From an uncultured Bacilli bacterium (GTDB taxonomy: Bacteria > Bacillota_I > Bacilli_A > RF39 > UBA660), in assembly GCA_948629335.1 (NCBI GenBank), contig CAPHZB010000074.1:1-5959 (forward strand): a stretch of 5,959 bases of DNA, read 5' to 3'. The position numbers and the translations under genes are program-made. Positions 1 to 5,959 of this stretch are shown in pieces; within the stretch, counting starts at the first letter, position 1; each line of letters begins with the position of its first letter. The notes under the pieces are model-generated. The model saw only the letters and a list, made by a program, of their open reading frames with translations, did not search any database and was not told where the DNA came from.

Positions 1-248
1 TTATTTTCATCTACAACCGTTTTTCCTTTTACTTTATATGTTTTTCCATCTGTATCTTCTATGTTATTAATCATCAACATATTTTCAATTGTATCTACAT
101 AAAAAAGTGCACTTTCCTCAGTTGCTTTTAATCTTGACTTATTTACTAAACTGAGTATAAGTGGTACCGCAATTAGAGCTATTACTGCAAGTATCACAAT
201 AACCGCAAGTAGTTCTATCAATGTAAATCCTTTTTTGTTATTCTTCAT
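1..248 (-). CDS. Type IV pilin-like prepilin (pseudopilin), 3' end outside the window
   Basis: This is the first 82 codons of a type IV pilin or type II secretion pseudopilin-like protein; the frame is still open at the left edge. The class III signal is textbook: a short basic leader MKNNKKG, the cleavage site G7|F8, then FTLIELLAVIVILAV with the Glu at mature position 5 (E12), and a hydrophobic helix to about residue 34 with the usual proline (P29). Prepilin peptidase normally cleaves and N-methylates such proteins, and the helix packs into the filament core. After the helix comes a polar stretch (KSRLKATEESALFYVDTIE) that starts the variable globular part. The start is fixed by AGGAGG at 262-257, eight bases upstream. 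It lies 12 bases behind the carboxypeptidase gene and is surely cotranscribed with it. No peptidase, ATPase or platform gene is in view, so whether it builds a pilus, a competence pseudopilus or a secretion device cannot be told. Family call very sure, role open. Confidence 0.93.
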   Translation of the reverse strand, partial: MKNNKKGFTLIELLAVIVILAVIALIAVPLILSLVNKSRLKATEESALFYVDTIENMLMINNIEDTDGKTYKVKGKTVVDEN

Positions 249-256
249 ATAATACT

Positions 257-263
257 CCTCCTA
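257..263 (-). promoter_or_regulatory. Ribosome binding site of the pilin gene, overlapping the upstream stop codon
   Basis: Read on the minus strand, the sequence is TAGGAGG: the TAG stop of the carboxypeptidase gene (263-261) shares its AG with the AGGAGG Shine-Dalgarno of the pilin gene (262-257). The spacer to the pilin ATG is eight bases. This arrangement favours ribosome handover between the two genes and shows that they sit on one mRNA. Confidence 0.85.
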
Positions 264-1391
264 CTTTGCATACTTACTCGTAATTCCAAAATAGAATTCT
301 AATGTAATCCAATCTCCATTATTATAAAGCTTCTTAGCTAATTCAGTATCTCCAATATACCTAAAGTGCCATGATTCATACATATATCCTGTTTCCTTAT
401 CCTTCCCTTTAGGATATCTTAAAATAAAGCCATATTTATAGCAGTTATTTGCTAGCCATTTTGCTTCCTTTGTATCATCGAAAGCAGAACTAATGGTATT
501 TACATCAAATGCCAAACCCGTTTGATGTTCCGAGTATCCTGGTCTAGCAGAATAAGTGTCTGCCTCTTTTTTACCATCTCTAGCCACATAGTTATTATAA
601 AGGGTATTTTGCTTATTGTAAGAACGAAATCCACTTGAAATATAAATAGTAAGACCCTCTTTTTTAGCGTCATCTCTCATTTTATTAAAAGCGTTCATTG
701 TCTCTGTTGTTAATCCACTTCCATAAGTAGATGGTAATGAATAAGTTTTATTCGCCACTAGTATACCATCAATATACGTTACCCCATTCTTAGTAACTCC
801 TGTAAATCCTTTTGATGTCGTAAACGTTTTGTCCTTTACACTGGAAGAAGTCGTCGTATTAGGAGGAATCACACTTTTCTTTTCACTTATAATTAGCTTA
901 GCTTCTTCTCTAGCGACATTTCCACTTGCATCTTTTGCAACATAAAAAATAGTATATTCTCCTGCCTTGTTAAAATCATATTCCCCTTCTATACTCACCT
1001 TAATATCTTCTTTTGAATTATCAACAACTGTAACATTCTTTAATAAATCTGTCGTATTGCCTTCTTCTACTTTTATCTCTTTTTCATAAGTAATCACTGG
1101 TTTTTCTGTATCAATAACAGAAATTTCGAATGTATACGTATGTTTTCGATTTAATTTATCTTTTACAATAACTTCTATTTTTTTCTTACCAATTTTTTCT
1201 GTATCAATTGAATCCTTATTAACTAAAGTTCCATTTTGGATAGAAATAACATCCGCTATATTCTTCTTTTCATATAAAATAAGTCGATTGGTCTTAAGAG
1301 AAACTTTTAAAGAACTTACAACAAAAAATAAAATACCTCCTATGAAACATAAAAAAATAAATAAAATGAAAAATAGTTTTCCCCTTTTCAT
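261..1391 (-). CDS. Membrane-anchored VanY-type D,D-carboxypeptidase with two Ig-like modules
   Basis: The 376-residue product is probably a zinc D-Ala-D-Ala carboxypeptidase acting on peptidoglycan stem peptides outside the membrane. Residues 1-29 are a basic start plus one hydrophobic segment, with no lipobox Cys, so a membrane anchor or uncleaved signal is likely. Residues about 30-93 and 94-168 look like two tandem Ig-like modules. The second has the DTEKPVI start and GEYTIFYVAKDASGN end typical of DUF5011/HYR-like surface domains. A Ser/Thr-rich linker (about 175-195) leads to the VanY domain (about 220-355). Visible there are SGFRSY (253-258), SEHQTGLAFD giving zinc ligands H289 and D296, and ESWHFRY with catalytic E339 and zinc ligand H342. 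All catalytic residues are present, so it should be active. The start has AGGTGAT five bases upstream. A VanY domain alone does not imply glycopeptide resistance: no vanR, vanS, vanH or ligase gene is nearby. A D,D- versus L,D-preference cannot be read from sequence. Confidence 0.93.
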   Translation of the reverse strand: MKRGKLFFILFIFLCFIGGILFFVVSSLKVSLKTNRLILYEKKNIADVISIQNGTLVNKDSIDTEKIGKKKIEVIVKDKLNRKHTYTFEISVIDTEKPVITYEKEIKVEEGNTTDLLKNVTVVDNSKEDIKVSIEGEYDFNKAGEYTIFYVAKDASGNVAREEAKLIISEKKSVIPPNTTTSSSVKDKTFTTSKGFTGVTKNGVTYIDGILVANKTYSLPSTYGSGLTTETMNAFNKMRDDAKKEGLTIYISSGFRSYNKQNTLYNNYVARDGKKEADTYSARPGYSEHQTGLAFDVNTISSAFDDTKEAKWLANNCYKYGFILRYPKGKDKETGYMYESWHFRYIGDTELAKKLYNNGDWITLEFYFGITSKYAK

Positions 1392-1394
1392 AAC

Positions 1395-1419
1395 ATCACC
1401 TACTATCTATAGTATACCA
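1395..1419 (-). promoter_or_regulatory. Possible extended -10 promoter and ribosome binding site for the carboxypeptidase-pilin pair
   Basis: On the minus strand the 63-bp gap holds TGGTATACT (1419-1411), an extended -10 element (TGN plus TATACT) with a 5-of-6 match to TATAAT. No good -35 hexamer is seen at the right distance, which extended -10 promoters can tolerate. Transcription would begin near 1404, just before AGGTGAT (1401-1395) that serves the ATG at 1391. Because there is no terminator after the pseudouridine synthase gene, this may be an internal promoter added to readthrough from upstream. Confidence 0.45.
1401..1414. repeat. Small inverted repeat over the putative start site
   Basis: TACTAT-CT-ATAGTA is a perfect 6-bp inverted repeat with a 2-bp centre. 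It covers half of the putative -10 element and the expected transcription start of the carboxypeptidase-pilin transcript. The position suits a repressor site, but the repeat is short and AT-rich, so chance is a real alternative. Confidence 0.25.
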
Positions 1420-1454
1420 CGTATTTCTTTTTCTCGTTTACTTCTTTTCCCTAT

Positions 1455-2270
1455 TTACGTAAATGGAATAAAATCATCTGGTATTGGCTTTATAAATGTT
1501 AGCATTTTCCCTGTCCTTGGATGAATAAATTCCAACTTACTTGCATACAAATATAAATGTTTACATCCATCTTTTTTTCCATACTTTGTATCTCCCAAAA
1601 TAGGACAACCTATTTCTTTAAACGATACACGTATTTGATGTTTTCTTCCTGTTTTAATGGTTATATTTACAAAAGAAATATTTTTTTTAAAACAAAGTCT
1701 TGTATATTCTGTAATTGCTTCTTTCGTGTATTGGTCCTTTTTTGTTGCATAAACCTGCATTGCCCTATTCTCTTTTAAATGAAAATGTAATGTATCATTC
1801 TCCTTCACTTTTCCATGAACAAGTGCTTGATATTCTCTTGTAACTTCATTCCAGTTCTGTTGTAATTTCTCTTTTATATCACTGTTTTTAGCAAATACCA
1901 TAATCCCTGCTGTTTCTTGATCTAAACGGTGTACTATATATATTTTATTTTTTATATTTTGCTTTTTCACATAAGAAGAAAGTGAAGTATAAAGGGTATT
2001 CTTGCGTTTTAAATCTGCAATCGTAAGCATATGATAAGGTTTATCTACTATAAGAATATCTTTATCTTCATATAAAAGTAGAATATCATTTTCTAGTCTT
2101 TTTACTAAGGTAATTTCATCTTTTTCTTTTACTAAAAAATTATAATGGGTTTGTATTTGTCCATTCACAAAAACTTCTCTATTTTTTAAGTATTGTTTTA
2201 CTTGTTTTTTTGTAAACTTCTTTTCTAAAAAGGAAGATAGTGTACTATCTTCTTCTACAACATATGACAT
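1455..2270 (-). CDS. RluA-family RNA pseudouridine synthase with S4 domain
   Basis: The 271-residue protein should isomerise specific uridines to pseudouridine in rRNA or tRNA in the cytoplasm. Residues about 1-55 form an S4-like RNA-binding domain (FLEKKFTKKQVKQYLKNREVF, then VNG at 35-37). The catalytic domain starts at ILIVDKP (72-78). The family signature HRLDQETAGIMVFAKN lies at 114-129, with the nucleophile D117. TGRKHQIRV (207-215) and GDTKYG (226-231) are the other conserved RluA motifs. The length matches S4-containing RluA, RluC and RluD relatives. Which uridine it targets cannot be decided, so no symbol is given. The gene starts five bases after the phosphatase stop, and its AAAGGAGAG binding site is the last three codons of that gene, so the two are translationally close. 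An A8 run lies inside the gene at 1681-1688 (codons around 194-197). No hairpin terminator follows the TAA stop. Confidence 0.95.
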   Translation of the reverse strand: MSYVVEEDSTLSSFLEKKFTKKQVKQYLKNREVFVNGQIQTHYNFLVKEKDEITLVKRLENDILLLYEDKDILIVDKPYHMLTIADLKRKNTLYTSLSSYVKKQNIKNKIYIVHRLDQETAGIMVFAKNSDIKEKLQQNWNEVTREYQALVHGKVKENDTLHFHLKENRAMQVYATKKDQYTKEAITEYTRLCFKKNISFVNITIKTGRKHQIRVSFKEIGCPILGDTKYGKKDGCKHLYLYASKLEFIHPRTGKMLTFIKPIPDDFIPFT

Positions 2271-2275
2271 ATTAC

Positions 2276-2902
2276 CTACTCTCCTTTTAAAGTCTTATTT
2301 TCTTGTTGAAATACTATTTTAACTCTTTTTAAATGAAAAAAAGAGAGTAGATAAAGAATACCTAAAATAAAGCCAAGTAACACATCACTAGCATAATGAA
2401 CCCCTAAATAGATTCGGCTAATGCCAACACAAAGAATGAAGAGCGCTAAAAAAAGGGAAGCGCCATTTCGTTTATAAGGGCTTTTTACTTTTACTATAAT
2501 TAAATAAATGAGAAATCCAATAAAAACCATACTGACCATAGCATGACTCGACGGCATACTATATCCTGGTTCAAAAGTAAGGGCAATTCCTATAGGTCGA
2601 TTTCTTCTAAAAATAAGTTTTAAAACATTACTGAAAATAAAAGAAAACACAAGGTGAAAACTGAGAAAAAAAGATATGACTTTATTTGGGTAAAATATCC
2701 AAAATAAAATACTAATTATAATAAAAGGTATAGTAATACTAGAAATTCCTAAAAATAAATTTGTCATTGTCTCACTTTTTATGACAATAAGAAAGTCATA
2801 AATAGATGAATCAAACCAAGCAATATGATTGGTTTGAATACAAAAAATTAAAAAAATAGAAAGAAGTGTACTTATTAAAAAAATAATCGTTTTTTTATTC
2901 AT
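2276..2902 (-). CDS. PAP2-family membrane lipid phosphatase
   Basis: This 208-residue integral membrane enzyme carries the whole PAP2 signature: K95-x6-R102-P103 (KLIFRRNRP), P117-S-S-H120 (YSMPSSH) and S162-R163 through H169 to D173 (SRIYLGVHYASD). H169 is the expected nucleophile, H120 the acid, and D173 supports the nucleophile. About six membrane spans are visible (near 4-22, 48-70, 75-96, 121-138, 148-165, 172-190), with the active site expected on the outer face. Members remove phosphate from undecaprenyl pyrophosphate, phosphatidylglycerol phosphate or phosphatidic acid; the motifs do not separate these. I chose the ATG at 2902 because AGGAGA (2914-2909) lies six bases upstream. The in-frame ATG at 2917 would add MRRII and swallow that site, although a weaker AAGGA near 2929 could serve it. 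The gene follows the kinase by 26 bases and precedes the pseudouridine synthase by five. Confidence 0.94.
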   Translation of the reverse strand: MNKKTIIFLISTLLSIFLIFCIQTNHIAWFDSSIYDFLIVIKSETMTNLFLGISSITIPFIIISILFWIFYPNKVISFFLSFHLVFSFIFSNVLKLIFRRNRPIGIALTFEPGYSMPSSHAMVSMVFIGFLIYLIIVKVKSPYKRNGASLFLALFILCVGISRIYLGVHYASDVLLGFILGILYLLSFFHLKRVKIVFQQENKTLKGE

Positions 2903-2908
2903 AATGAT

Positions 2909-2914
2909 TCTCCT
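2909..2914 (-). promoter_or_regulatory. Ribosome binding site deciding the phosphatase start
   Basis: AGGAGA on the minus strand sits six bases before the ATG at 2902-2900. It overlaps codons 2 and 3 of the longer reading from the ATG at 2917, which argues that the shorter protein is the main product. The competing AAGGA overlaps the kinase stop codon eight bases before the 2917 ATG, so a minor longer product is not excluded. Confidence 0.65.
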
Positions 2915-2928
2915 CATCTACACATTCC

Positions 2929-4749
2929 TTATTTAAAAATAGAATCTAACTTTTCTTTAATTTGTTCCTTGTTAAACGGTTTTGCTAAATAATCAACAAA
3001 TCCCTCGCTAATATATTTTTCTTTTGCTCCTGCTACTGCATCTGCAGTTAAAGCTAAAACAGGAGTTTTAAAATCTGGATTTTCTTTTAACCTTTTTAAA
3101 GTTTCTTCTCCACCCATATTAGGCATCATAATATCCATCAAAATAAGGTCATATGTTTTTTCTTTTACTTTTTCTAAACATACTTGTCCATCATAACACT
3201 CTTCTATTTCAAATGGAAATGTTTGCAAACTTTTTCGTGCCACTTTGATATTCAATTTATTATCATCTACGATTAAAATTCTTTTTCCTATATACTTTTT
3301 TTCTTCCACTAAATCATCTTTTACTTTTACATCTTCTTTTACTGGATATTCTATTTGGCTAATCTTTTGGGGAATTTGAACCATAAATAAAGAACCTTCT
3401 CCAAACTGACTTTGTACATTTATTTTCCCACCCATCATGGAAACAAGTGACTTTGTAATGGCAAGTCCTAAGCCAGTTCCTTCTGTTGTTGTATTCTTCT
3501 CAATATCTAATCTTTCAAATTTCGTAAATAGTTTGTGAATATTTTCTGGTTTTATTCCCCTTCCTGTATCCTTACATGTAATTAATAGTGTTGTTTTTAA
3601 ATGTGTATAATCATTGATACATTTAATGGCAAGCTCAATTTCTCCTCTTTCTGTATACTTAATTGCATTCGTAAGTAAATTATTTATAATTTCTTTCACT
3701 TTTCCTTTGTCACCAATTAATTCATAAGGAATATCTTCTGCAAATTTAAGTGTAAAATGAATTGGTTTTTCGCCTATTCTCGTTGTTGTTACTTTACACA
3801 TATTTTCAATTGTTTCTTTAAATGGATATTTATTTTCAATTATCTCCATTTTCTCTGATTCAATTTTATTGATATCTAATATATTCCCAACGATTTCTAA
3901 TAATGTTTGACTCGCATTGATAATATCTTCTGTATCTTCAAGAACTTCTTTTGGAACTTTTTCTTTATAAGAAGCGATATCCTCTGATAAACCAACAATC
4001 GCATTTAATGGGGTTCTTATTTCATGAGACATACTTGATAGAAAATCAGATTTCGCTCGATTGCTTCTTTCAGCCTGTGTTTTTGCCAAAGTCATTTCAT
4101 TTAATAATTTTAAATCTGGATTTTCGATCGTATGATACATGATTAAATCAATATAAACTATTATGGTGGGAATTACTATTAATGTTGGATCAACAACTCT
4201 GACAACCATTCCTAATGCCATCAAAATAGTTAAAACAAATAATGGTATATATTTCTTTTGAAAAATTCGACCTTTGTTGATAATTAAAATAAATGCAATC
4301 GAGAAAAAATAAAGAGAAGCTATTCCATAAACAAAGTTAGACGCAAGACCAGATACGCCCATGACACCATCACTATTAATTATCTCAATAGGTAAAATAA
4401 ACTCTATTAAAACAAAGAAAATTCCTAAAAAAAACACAAAGTTCTTTAATATAGTATATTTCCTTAAATCTTGATATGTAATATAATAGACATATAAAAA
4501 CAAAAGGGTAGGCCATAAAATATAATGAATTAAATCAATATGGTTTAAGAACTTTACAAGAGCTTCATTATAATTATAATAACAAATTAATAATTCTATA
4601 ATAACCAATGTAATATCAACAAAACTACTCAATATCATAATTCCATAAATTTTAGTTTCTTTTGTTTTAATTCTTTCTTTAGAATAAAATAAAAACACAA
4701 TCAATATAATACAGAAAAATCCACATATTAAAAAATATAAATTTGTCAT
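2929..4749 (-). CDS. Hybrid sensor histidine kinase, multi-span N-terminus with C-terminal receiver
   Basis: The 606-residue protein is a membrane sensor kinase. About seven hydrophobic spans occupy residues 5-208 (near 5-22, 34-58, 74-90, 101-123, 138-157, 167-186, 190-208) with little soluble loop, so the signal is probably sensed in or at the membrane. The dimerisation domain (about 224-294) has SHEIRTPLN with phospho-acceptor H242. The ATPase domain (about 305-462) shows the N box (NNLLTNAIKYT, key N361), DTGRGI (394-399) and GTGLGL (424-429). The receiver domain (about 489-605) has VDD at 494-496, phospho-acceptor D539 in LMDIMMP, T568 and K590 in AKPF. Every catalytic residue is present. 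There is no DNA-binding output, no HPt domain and no partner regulator in the window, so the phosphate target is unknown. The ATG at 4749 is preferred over the one at 4770 because the promoter -10 ends at the latter. AGGTGA (4759-4754) precedes the chosen start. Confidence 0.95.
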   Translation of the reverse strand: MTNLYFLICGFFCIILIVFLFYSKERIKTKETKIYGIMILSSFVDITLVIIELLICYYNYNEALVKFLNHIDLIHYILWPTLLFLYVYYITYQDLRKYTILKNFVFFLGIFFVLIEFILPIEIINSDGVMGVSGLASNFVYGIASLYFFSIAFILIINKGRIFQKKYIPLFVLTILMALGMVVRVVDPTLIVIPTIIVYIDLIMYHTIENPDLKLLNEMTLAKTQAERSNRAKSDFLSSMSHEIRTPLNAIVGLSEDIASYKEKVPKEVLEDTEDIINASQTLLEIVGNILDINKIESEKMEIIENKYPFKETIENMCKVTTTRIGEKPIHFTLKFAEDIPYELIGDKGKVKEIINNLLTNAIKYTERGEIELAIKCINDYTHLKTTLLITCKDTGRGIKPENIHKLFTKFERLDIEKNTTTEGTGLGLAITKSLVSMMGGKINVQSQFGEGSLFMVQIPQKISQIEYPVKEDVKVKDDLVEEKKYIGKRILIVDDNKLNIKVARKSLQTFPFEIEECYDGQVCLEKVKEKTYDLILMDIMMPNMGGEETLKRLKENPDFKTPVLALTADAVAGAKEKYISEGFVDYLAKPFNKEQIKEKLDSIFK

Positions 4750-4770
4750 ACAATCACCTATTCTAAACAT

Positions 4771-4800
4771 ATTATAACAATAGTCTACATCTTAAGTAAA
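4771..4800 (-). promoter_or_regulatory. Sigma-A-type promoter with extended -10 for the kinase-phosphatase-synthase operon
   Basis: On the minus strand TTTACT (4800-4795, four of six matches to TTGACA) is followed after 18 bp by a perfect TATAAT (4776-4771), preceded by TGT, which makes an extended -10. The start of transcription is expected near 4764, leaving a leader of about 15 bases that consists mainly of the AGGTGA ribosome binding site. This is why the kinase cannot start at the ATG at 4770-4768, which lies upstream of the predicted +1. Confidence 0.75.
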
Positions 4801-4801
4801 G

Positions 4802-4831
4802 AAAAAGCAATTGACCAGTACACAATTGCTC
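4802..4831 (-). terminator. Intrinsic terminator of the acyltransferase gene
   Basis: On the minus strand AGCAATTG (4830-4823) and CAATTGCT (4813-4806) form a perfect 8-bp stem around a 9-base loop, followed by TTTT (4805-4802), C and TTT. The stem can extend by a G-U and two A-U pairs reaching into the TAA stop codon of the acyltransferase gene. It should end that transcript before the kinase promoter, which begins one base further on. Confidence 0.85.
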
Positions 4832-5794
4832 TTATTTTTTTATATATTTTTTACCTTCTTCTTTTTCGGTAATACCAGGTATAAGATTTCCATATATATC
4901 TAAACAAAATTCATTTGCAACGTTTTTTCCATCCATAGAGAAAAGAAATTCTGACTCAGCTTTAGAATCATAAGTATATCCTAAACCATCAAATTTTTTT
5001 AAATAAGTATGATTTAGATATAATTCTGATTTTACTTGTTTTAATGATGTTTTCATTGTTTCAAGTTGTCTCCATATTTGTAATCGTCTATTTTCTAAAA
5101 TTTTTTGTACTTTGTTCGTTTGAGAAATTAGACTTATATCCCTTTTAATATAAATTGGTTTTCCAAAGGAAATAATACATTTTGTATATAATTCTTTTTC
5201 TTTTTTACAAATACTAGGGACTTCTACATATTCAAAAATAGTAGGTATAATGGGTTCTTCTGCAATCGCACTTATCTTAGCACTTCCAATTTTTATTTGT
5301 TGCATCGTTTTATATGGATGAAGATTCCAAGTTCCCTCCCCAAATATAACTACTGGCATTCCACTAATCAAGTTAGAAGCTAAAGTATATACCCCTTGTT
5401 CTGTAGAATTTTTATTTCTTCTATCTATGAGTACAGCATCACATGAACGAAAAATGGTTCTAGTTATCACATTTAAATCATCACTTGCTACTAAAACAGA
5501 AGCATTTAGTCCCATGTTTTTGAAAATTTCTATAGCAGTTAAGATATCATGAGAATTAGAATGATTACAAACATACACCGCTTGCCCATTTTTAGGAATA
5601 TTTTCTAACCCCACTATTTCATAATCATAATTTCTTAAATTAGCGTATACCTTAGTTACTGTCTCATAACCAAGCCCTCTATTTTTTCTACTATACTCAC
5701 TTACACAAAATTCCTTCAAACGAGAAAAATACTCTACCTTCTGTTTTGAATCCAATTGCTCTAACTGTCTATTATTCAAAAATAAATCTGTCAT
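4832..5794 (-). CDS. PlsC-like lysophospholipid acyltransferase family protein with altered motif III
   Basis: The 320-residue protein belongs to the PlsC/AGPAT (LPLAT) fold, which transfers acyl chains to lysophospholipids such as lysophosphatidic acid. The blocks are visible in order: NHSNSHD with the catalytic H78-x4-D83 pair, VLIDRRN (121-127, motif II), FGEGTW (151-156, motif III) and PIIP (181-184, motif IV). Motif III differs from the classical FPEGTR: Gly replaces Pro and Trp replaces the Arg linked to glycerol-3-phosphate headgroup binding, so the acceptor may not be ordinary lysophosphatidate. Residues 1-55 form a polar N-terminal extension. Beyond the core (about 220-320) lies an extension with a basic, helical stretch and a motif-less tail that I do not recognise. 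No membrane span is evident, so peripheral attachment to the inner leaflet is likely. AAGGAGA (5807-5801) precedes the start by six bases. The gene has its own promoter and terminator, so it is probably transcribed alone. Confidence 0.88.
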   Translation of the reverse strand: MTDLFLNNRQLEQLDSKQKVEYFSRLKEFCVSEYSRKNRGLGYETVTKVYANLRNYDYEIVGLENIPKNGQAVYVCNHSNSHDILTAIEIFKNMGLNASVLVASDDLNVITRTIFRSCDAVLIDRRNKNSTEQGVYTLASNLISGMPVVIFGEGTWNLHPYKTMQQIKIGSAKISAIAEEPIIPTIFEYVEVPSICKKEKELYTKCIISFGKPIYIKRDISLISQTNKVQKILENRRLQIWRQLETMKTSLKQVKSELYLNHTYLKKFDGLGYTYDSKAESEFLFSMDGKNVANEFCLDIYGNLIPGITEKEEGKKYIKK

Positions 5795-5828
5795 AATTTG
5801 TCTCCTTTTGTCGTATTAAAACAGCGTT

Positions 5829-5857
5829 ATCATACACTTTTTTCTTTAATCTGTCAA
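5829..5857 (-). promoter_or_regulatory. Strong sigma-A-type promoter of the acyltransferase gene
   Basis: On the minus strand a perfect TTGACA (5857-5852) and TATGAT (5834-5829, five of six matches) are separated by exactly 17 bp, with TG two bases further upstream of the -10. Transcription should begin near 5822, giving a leader of about 28 bases that ends in the AAGGAGA site and the ATG at 5794. Confidence 0.85.
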
Positions 5858-5959
5858 TTTAAGATATAAATGGACAGAAATTTTCCCTAATCTAAGGAAA
5901 AGCTTCTATTTATATAGGAATATAAGAATTTTTACCGAAAAAAAACGTTCTTTTTGTAT
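5858..5959. other. AT-rich intergenic stretch at the right edge, no supported gene
   Basis: About 100 bases upstream of the acyltransferase promoter. All minus-strand frames meet stops within the stretch, the longest running from the edge to a TAG at about 5908-5906; that could be the last codons of an upstream gene but cannot be told from chance. A weak 6-bp hairpin (TTTTCC at 5881-5886 with GGAAAA at 5896-5901) is present without a convincing U-tract. Nothing else is recognisable. Confidence 0.4.

Noticed and set aside
261..1391. Glycopeptide resistance gene (vanY of a van cluster)
   Set aside because: Only the VanY domain is shared. No vanR, vanS, vanH, ligase or vanX gene is nearby, and the Ig-like modules differ from resistance-cluster VanY. 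An ordinary wall carboxypeptidase is more likely.
1453..1464. Palindrome ATTTACGTAAAT at the end of the pseudouridine synthase gene
   Set aside because: It has no loop and no U-tract, so it is not a terminator, and at 12 bp it is unremarkable in AT-rich DNA.
1288..1524. 78-codon open frame on the plus strand
   Set aside because: It lies antisense to the carboxypeptidase N-terminus and the end of the pseudouridine synthase gene, has no recognisable domain, and crosses the promoter region of the opposite strand. It is a by-product of AT-rich coding sequence.
1681..1688. A8 run within the pseudouridine synthase gene as a phase-variation site
   Set aside because: It encodes ordinary Phe-Lys-Lys-Asn in an intact housekeeping frame; runs of this length are expected in such AT-rich genes and the product is not a usual phase-variable surface protein.
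1557..1778. 73-codon plus-strand frame rich in Phe and Cys
   Set aside because: It is fully antisense to the RluA-family catalytic domain; the Phe-rich look is the mirror of Lys codons. It could mimic a membrane peptide but has no support.
3951..4142. 63-codon plus-strand frame
   Set aside because: It is antisense to the conserved histidine kinase dimerisation domain, with no family resemblance.
5881..5901. Hairpin TTTTCC / GGAAAA as a terminator of an upstream gene
   Set aside because: The stem has only six pairs, mostly A-U, with a 9-base loop and just three T after it on the minus strand. Too weak to call.

Overview
The window is AT-rich DNA with six genes packed closely together, all on the minus strand, so reading order runs from high to low coordinates. 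Strong AGGAGG- or AGGTGA-type ribosome binding sites, sigma-A-type promoters, a U-tract hairpin terminator, Lys/Ile/Asn-rich proteins and a Gram-positive style type IV pilin-like prepilin point to a low-GC Bacillota (Firmicutes) chromosome, perhaps an uncultured gut Bacilli or Mollicutes-related lineage. The lineage is inference. UGG is used for Trp and the stops seen are UAA and UAG, so nothing indicates a changed genetic code. No phage, transposon, CRISPR, rRNA or tRNA signature is visible.

Region 5959-4802: an AT-rich leader carries a near-consensus promoter (TTGACA, 17-bp spacer, TATGAT). It drives a PlsC-type acyltransferase gene, which ends directly in an intrinsic terminator, so this gene is probably a single-gene transcript.

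Region 4800-1455: immediately past the terminator a second promoter with an extended -10 drives three tightly spaced genes. They encode a hybrid sensor histidine kinase with about seven membrane spans and a C-terminal receiver domain, a six-span PAP2 lipid phosphatase with a complete catalytic triad, and an RluA-family RNA pseudouridine synthase. In the kinase and phosphatase genes the furthest-upstream ATG is probably not the real start, and the shorter starts given here fit the promoter and ribosome binding sites better.

Region 1454-1: a 63-bp gap with a possible extended -10 promoter precedes a membrane-anchored VanY-type D,D-carboxypeptidase with two Ig-like modules. Its stop codon overlaps the ribosome binding site of a type IV pilin-like gene that runs off the left edge.

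Taken together, five of the six genes act at or in the envelope: membrane lipid acylation, lipid phosphate removal, peptidoglycan trimming, a surface filament or secretion pseudopilin, and a membrane sensor. The pseudouridine synthase is the housekeeping exception. A shared envelope role is inference from proximity. I see no clearly new multi-gene system here. The points most worth a second look are the orphan hybrid kinase cotranscribed with a PAP2 phosphatase, the carboxypeptidase-pilin pair, and the altered acyltransferase motif.
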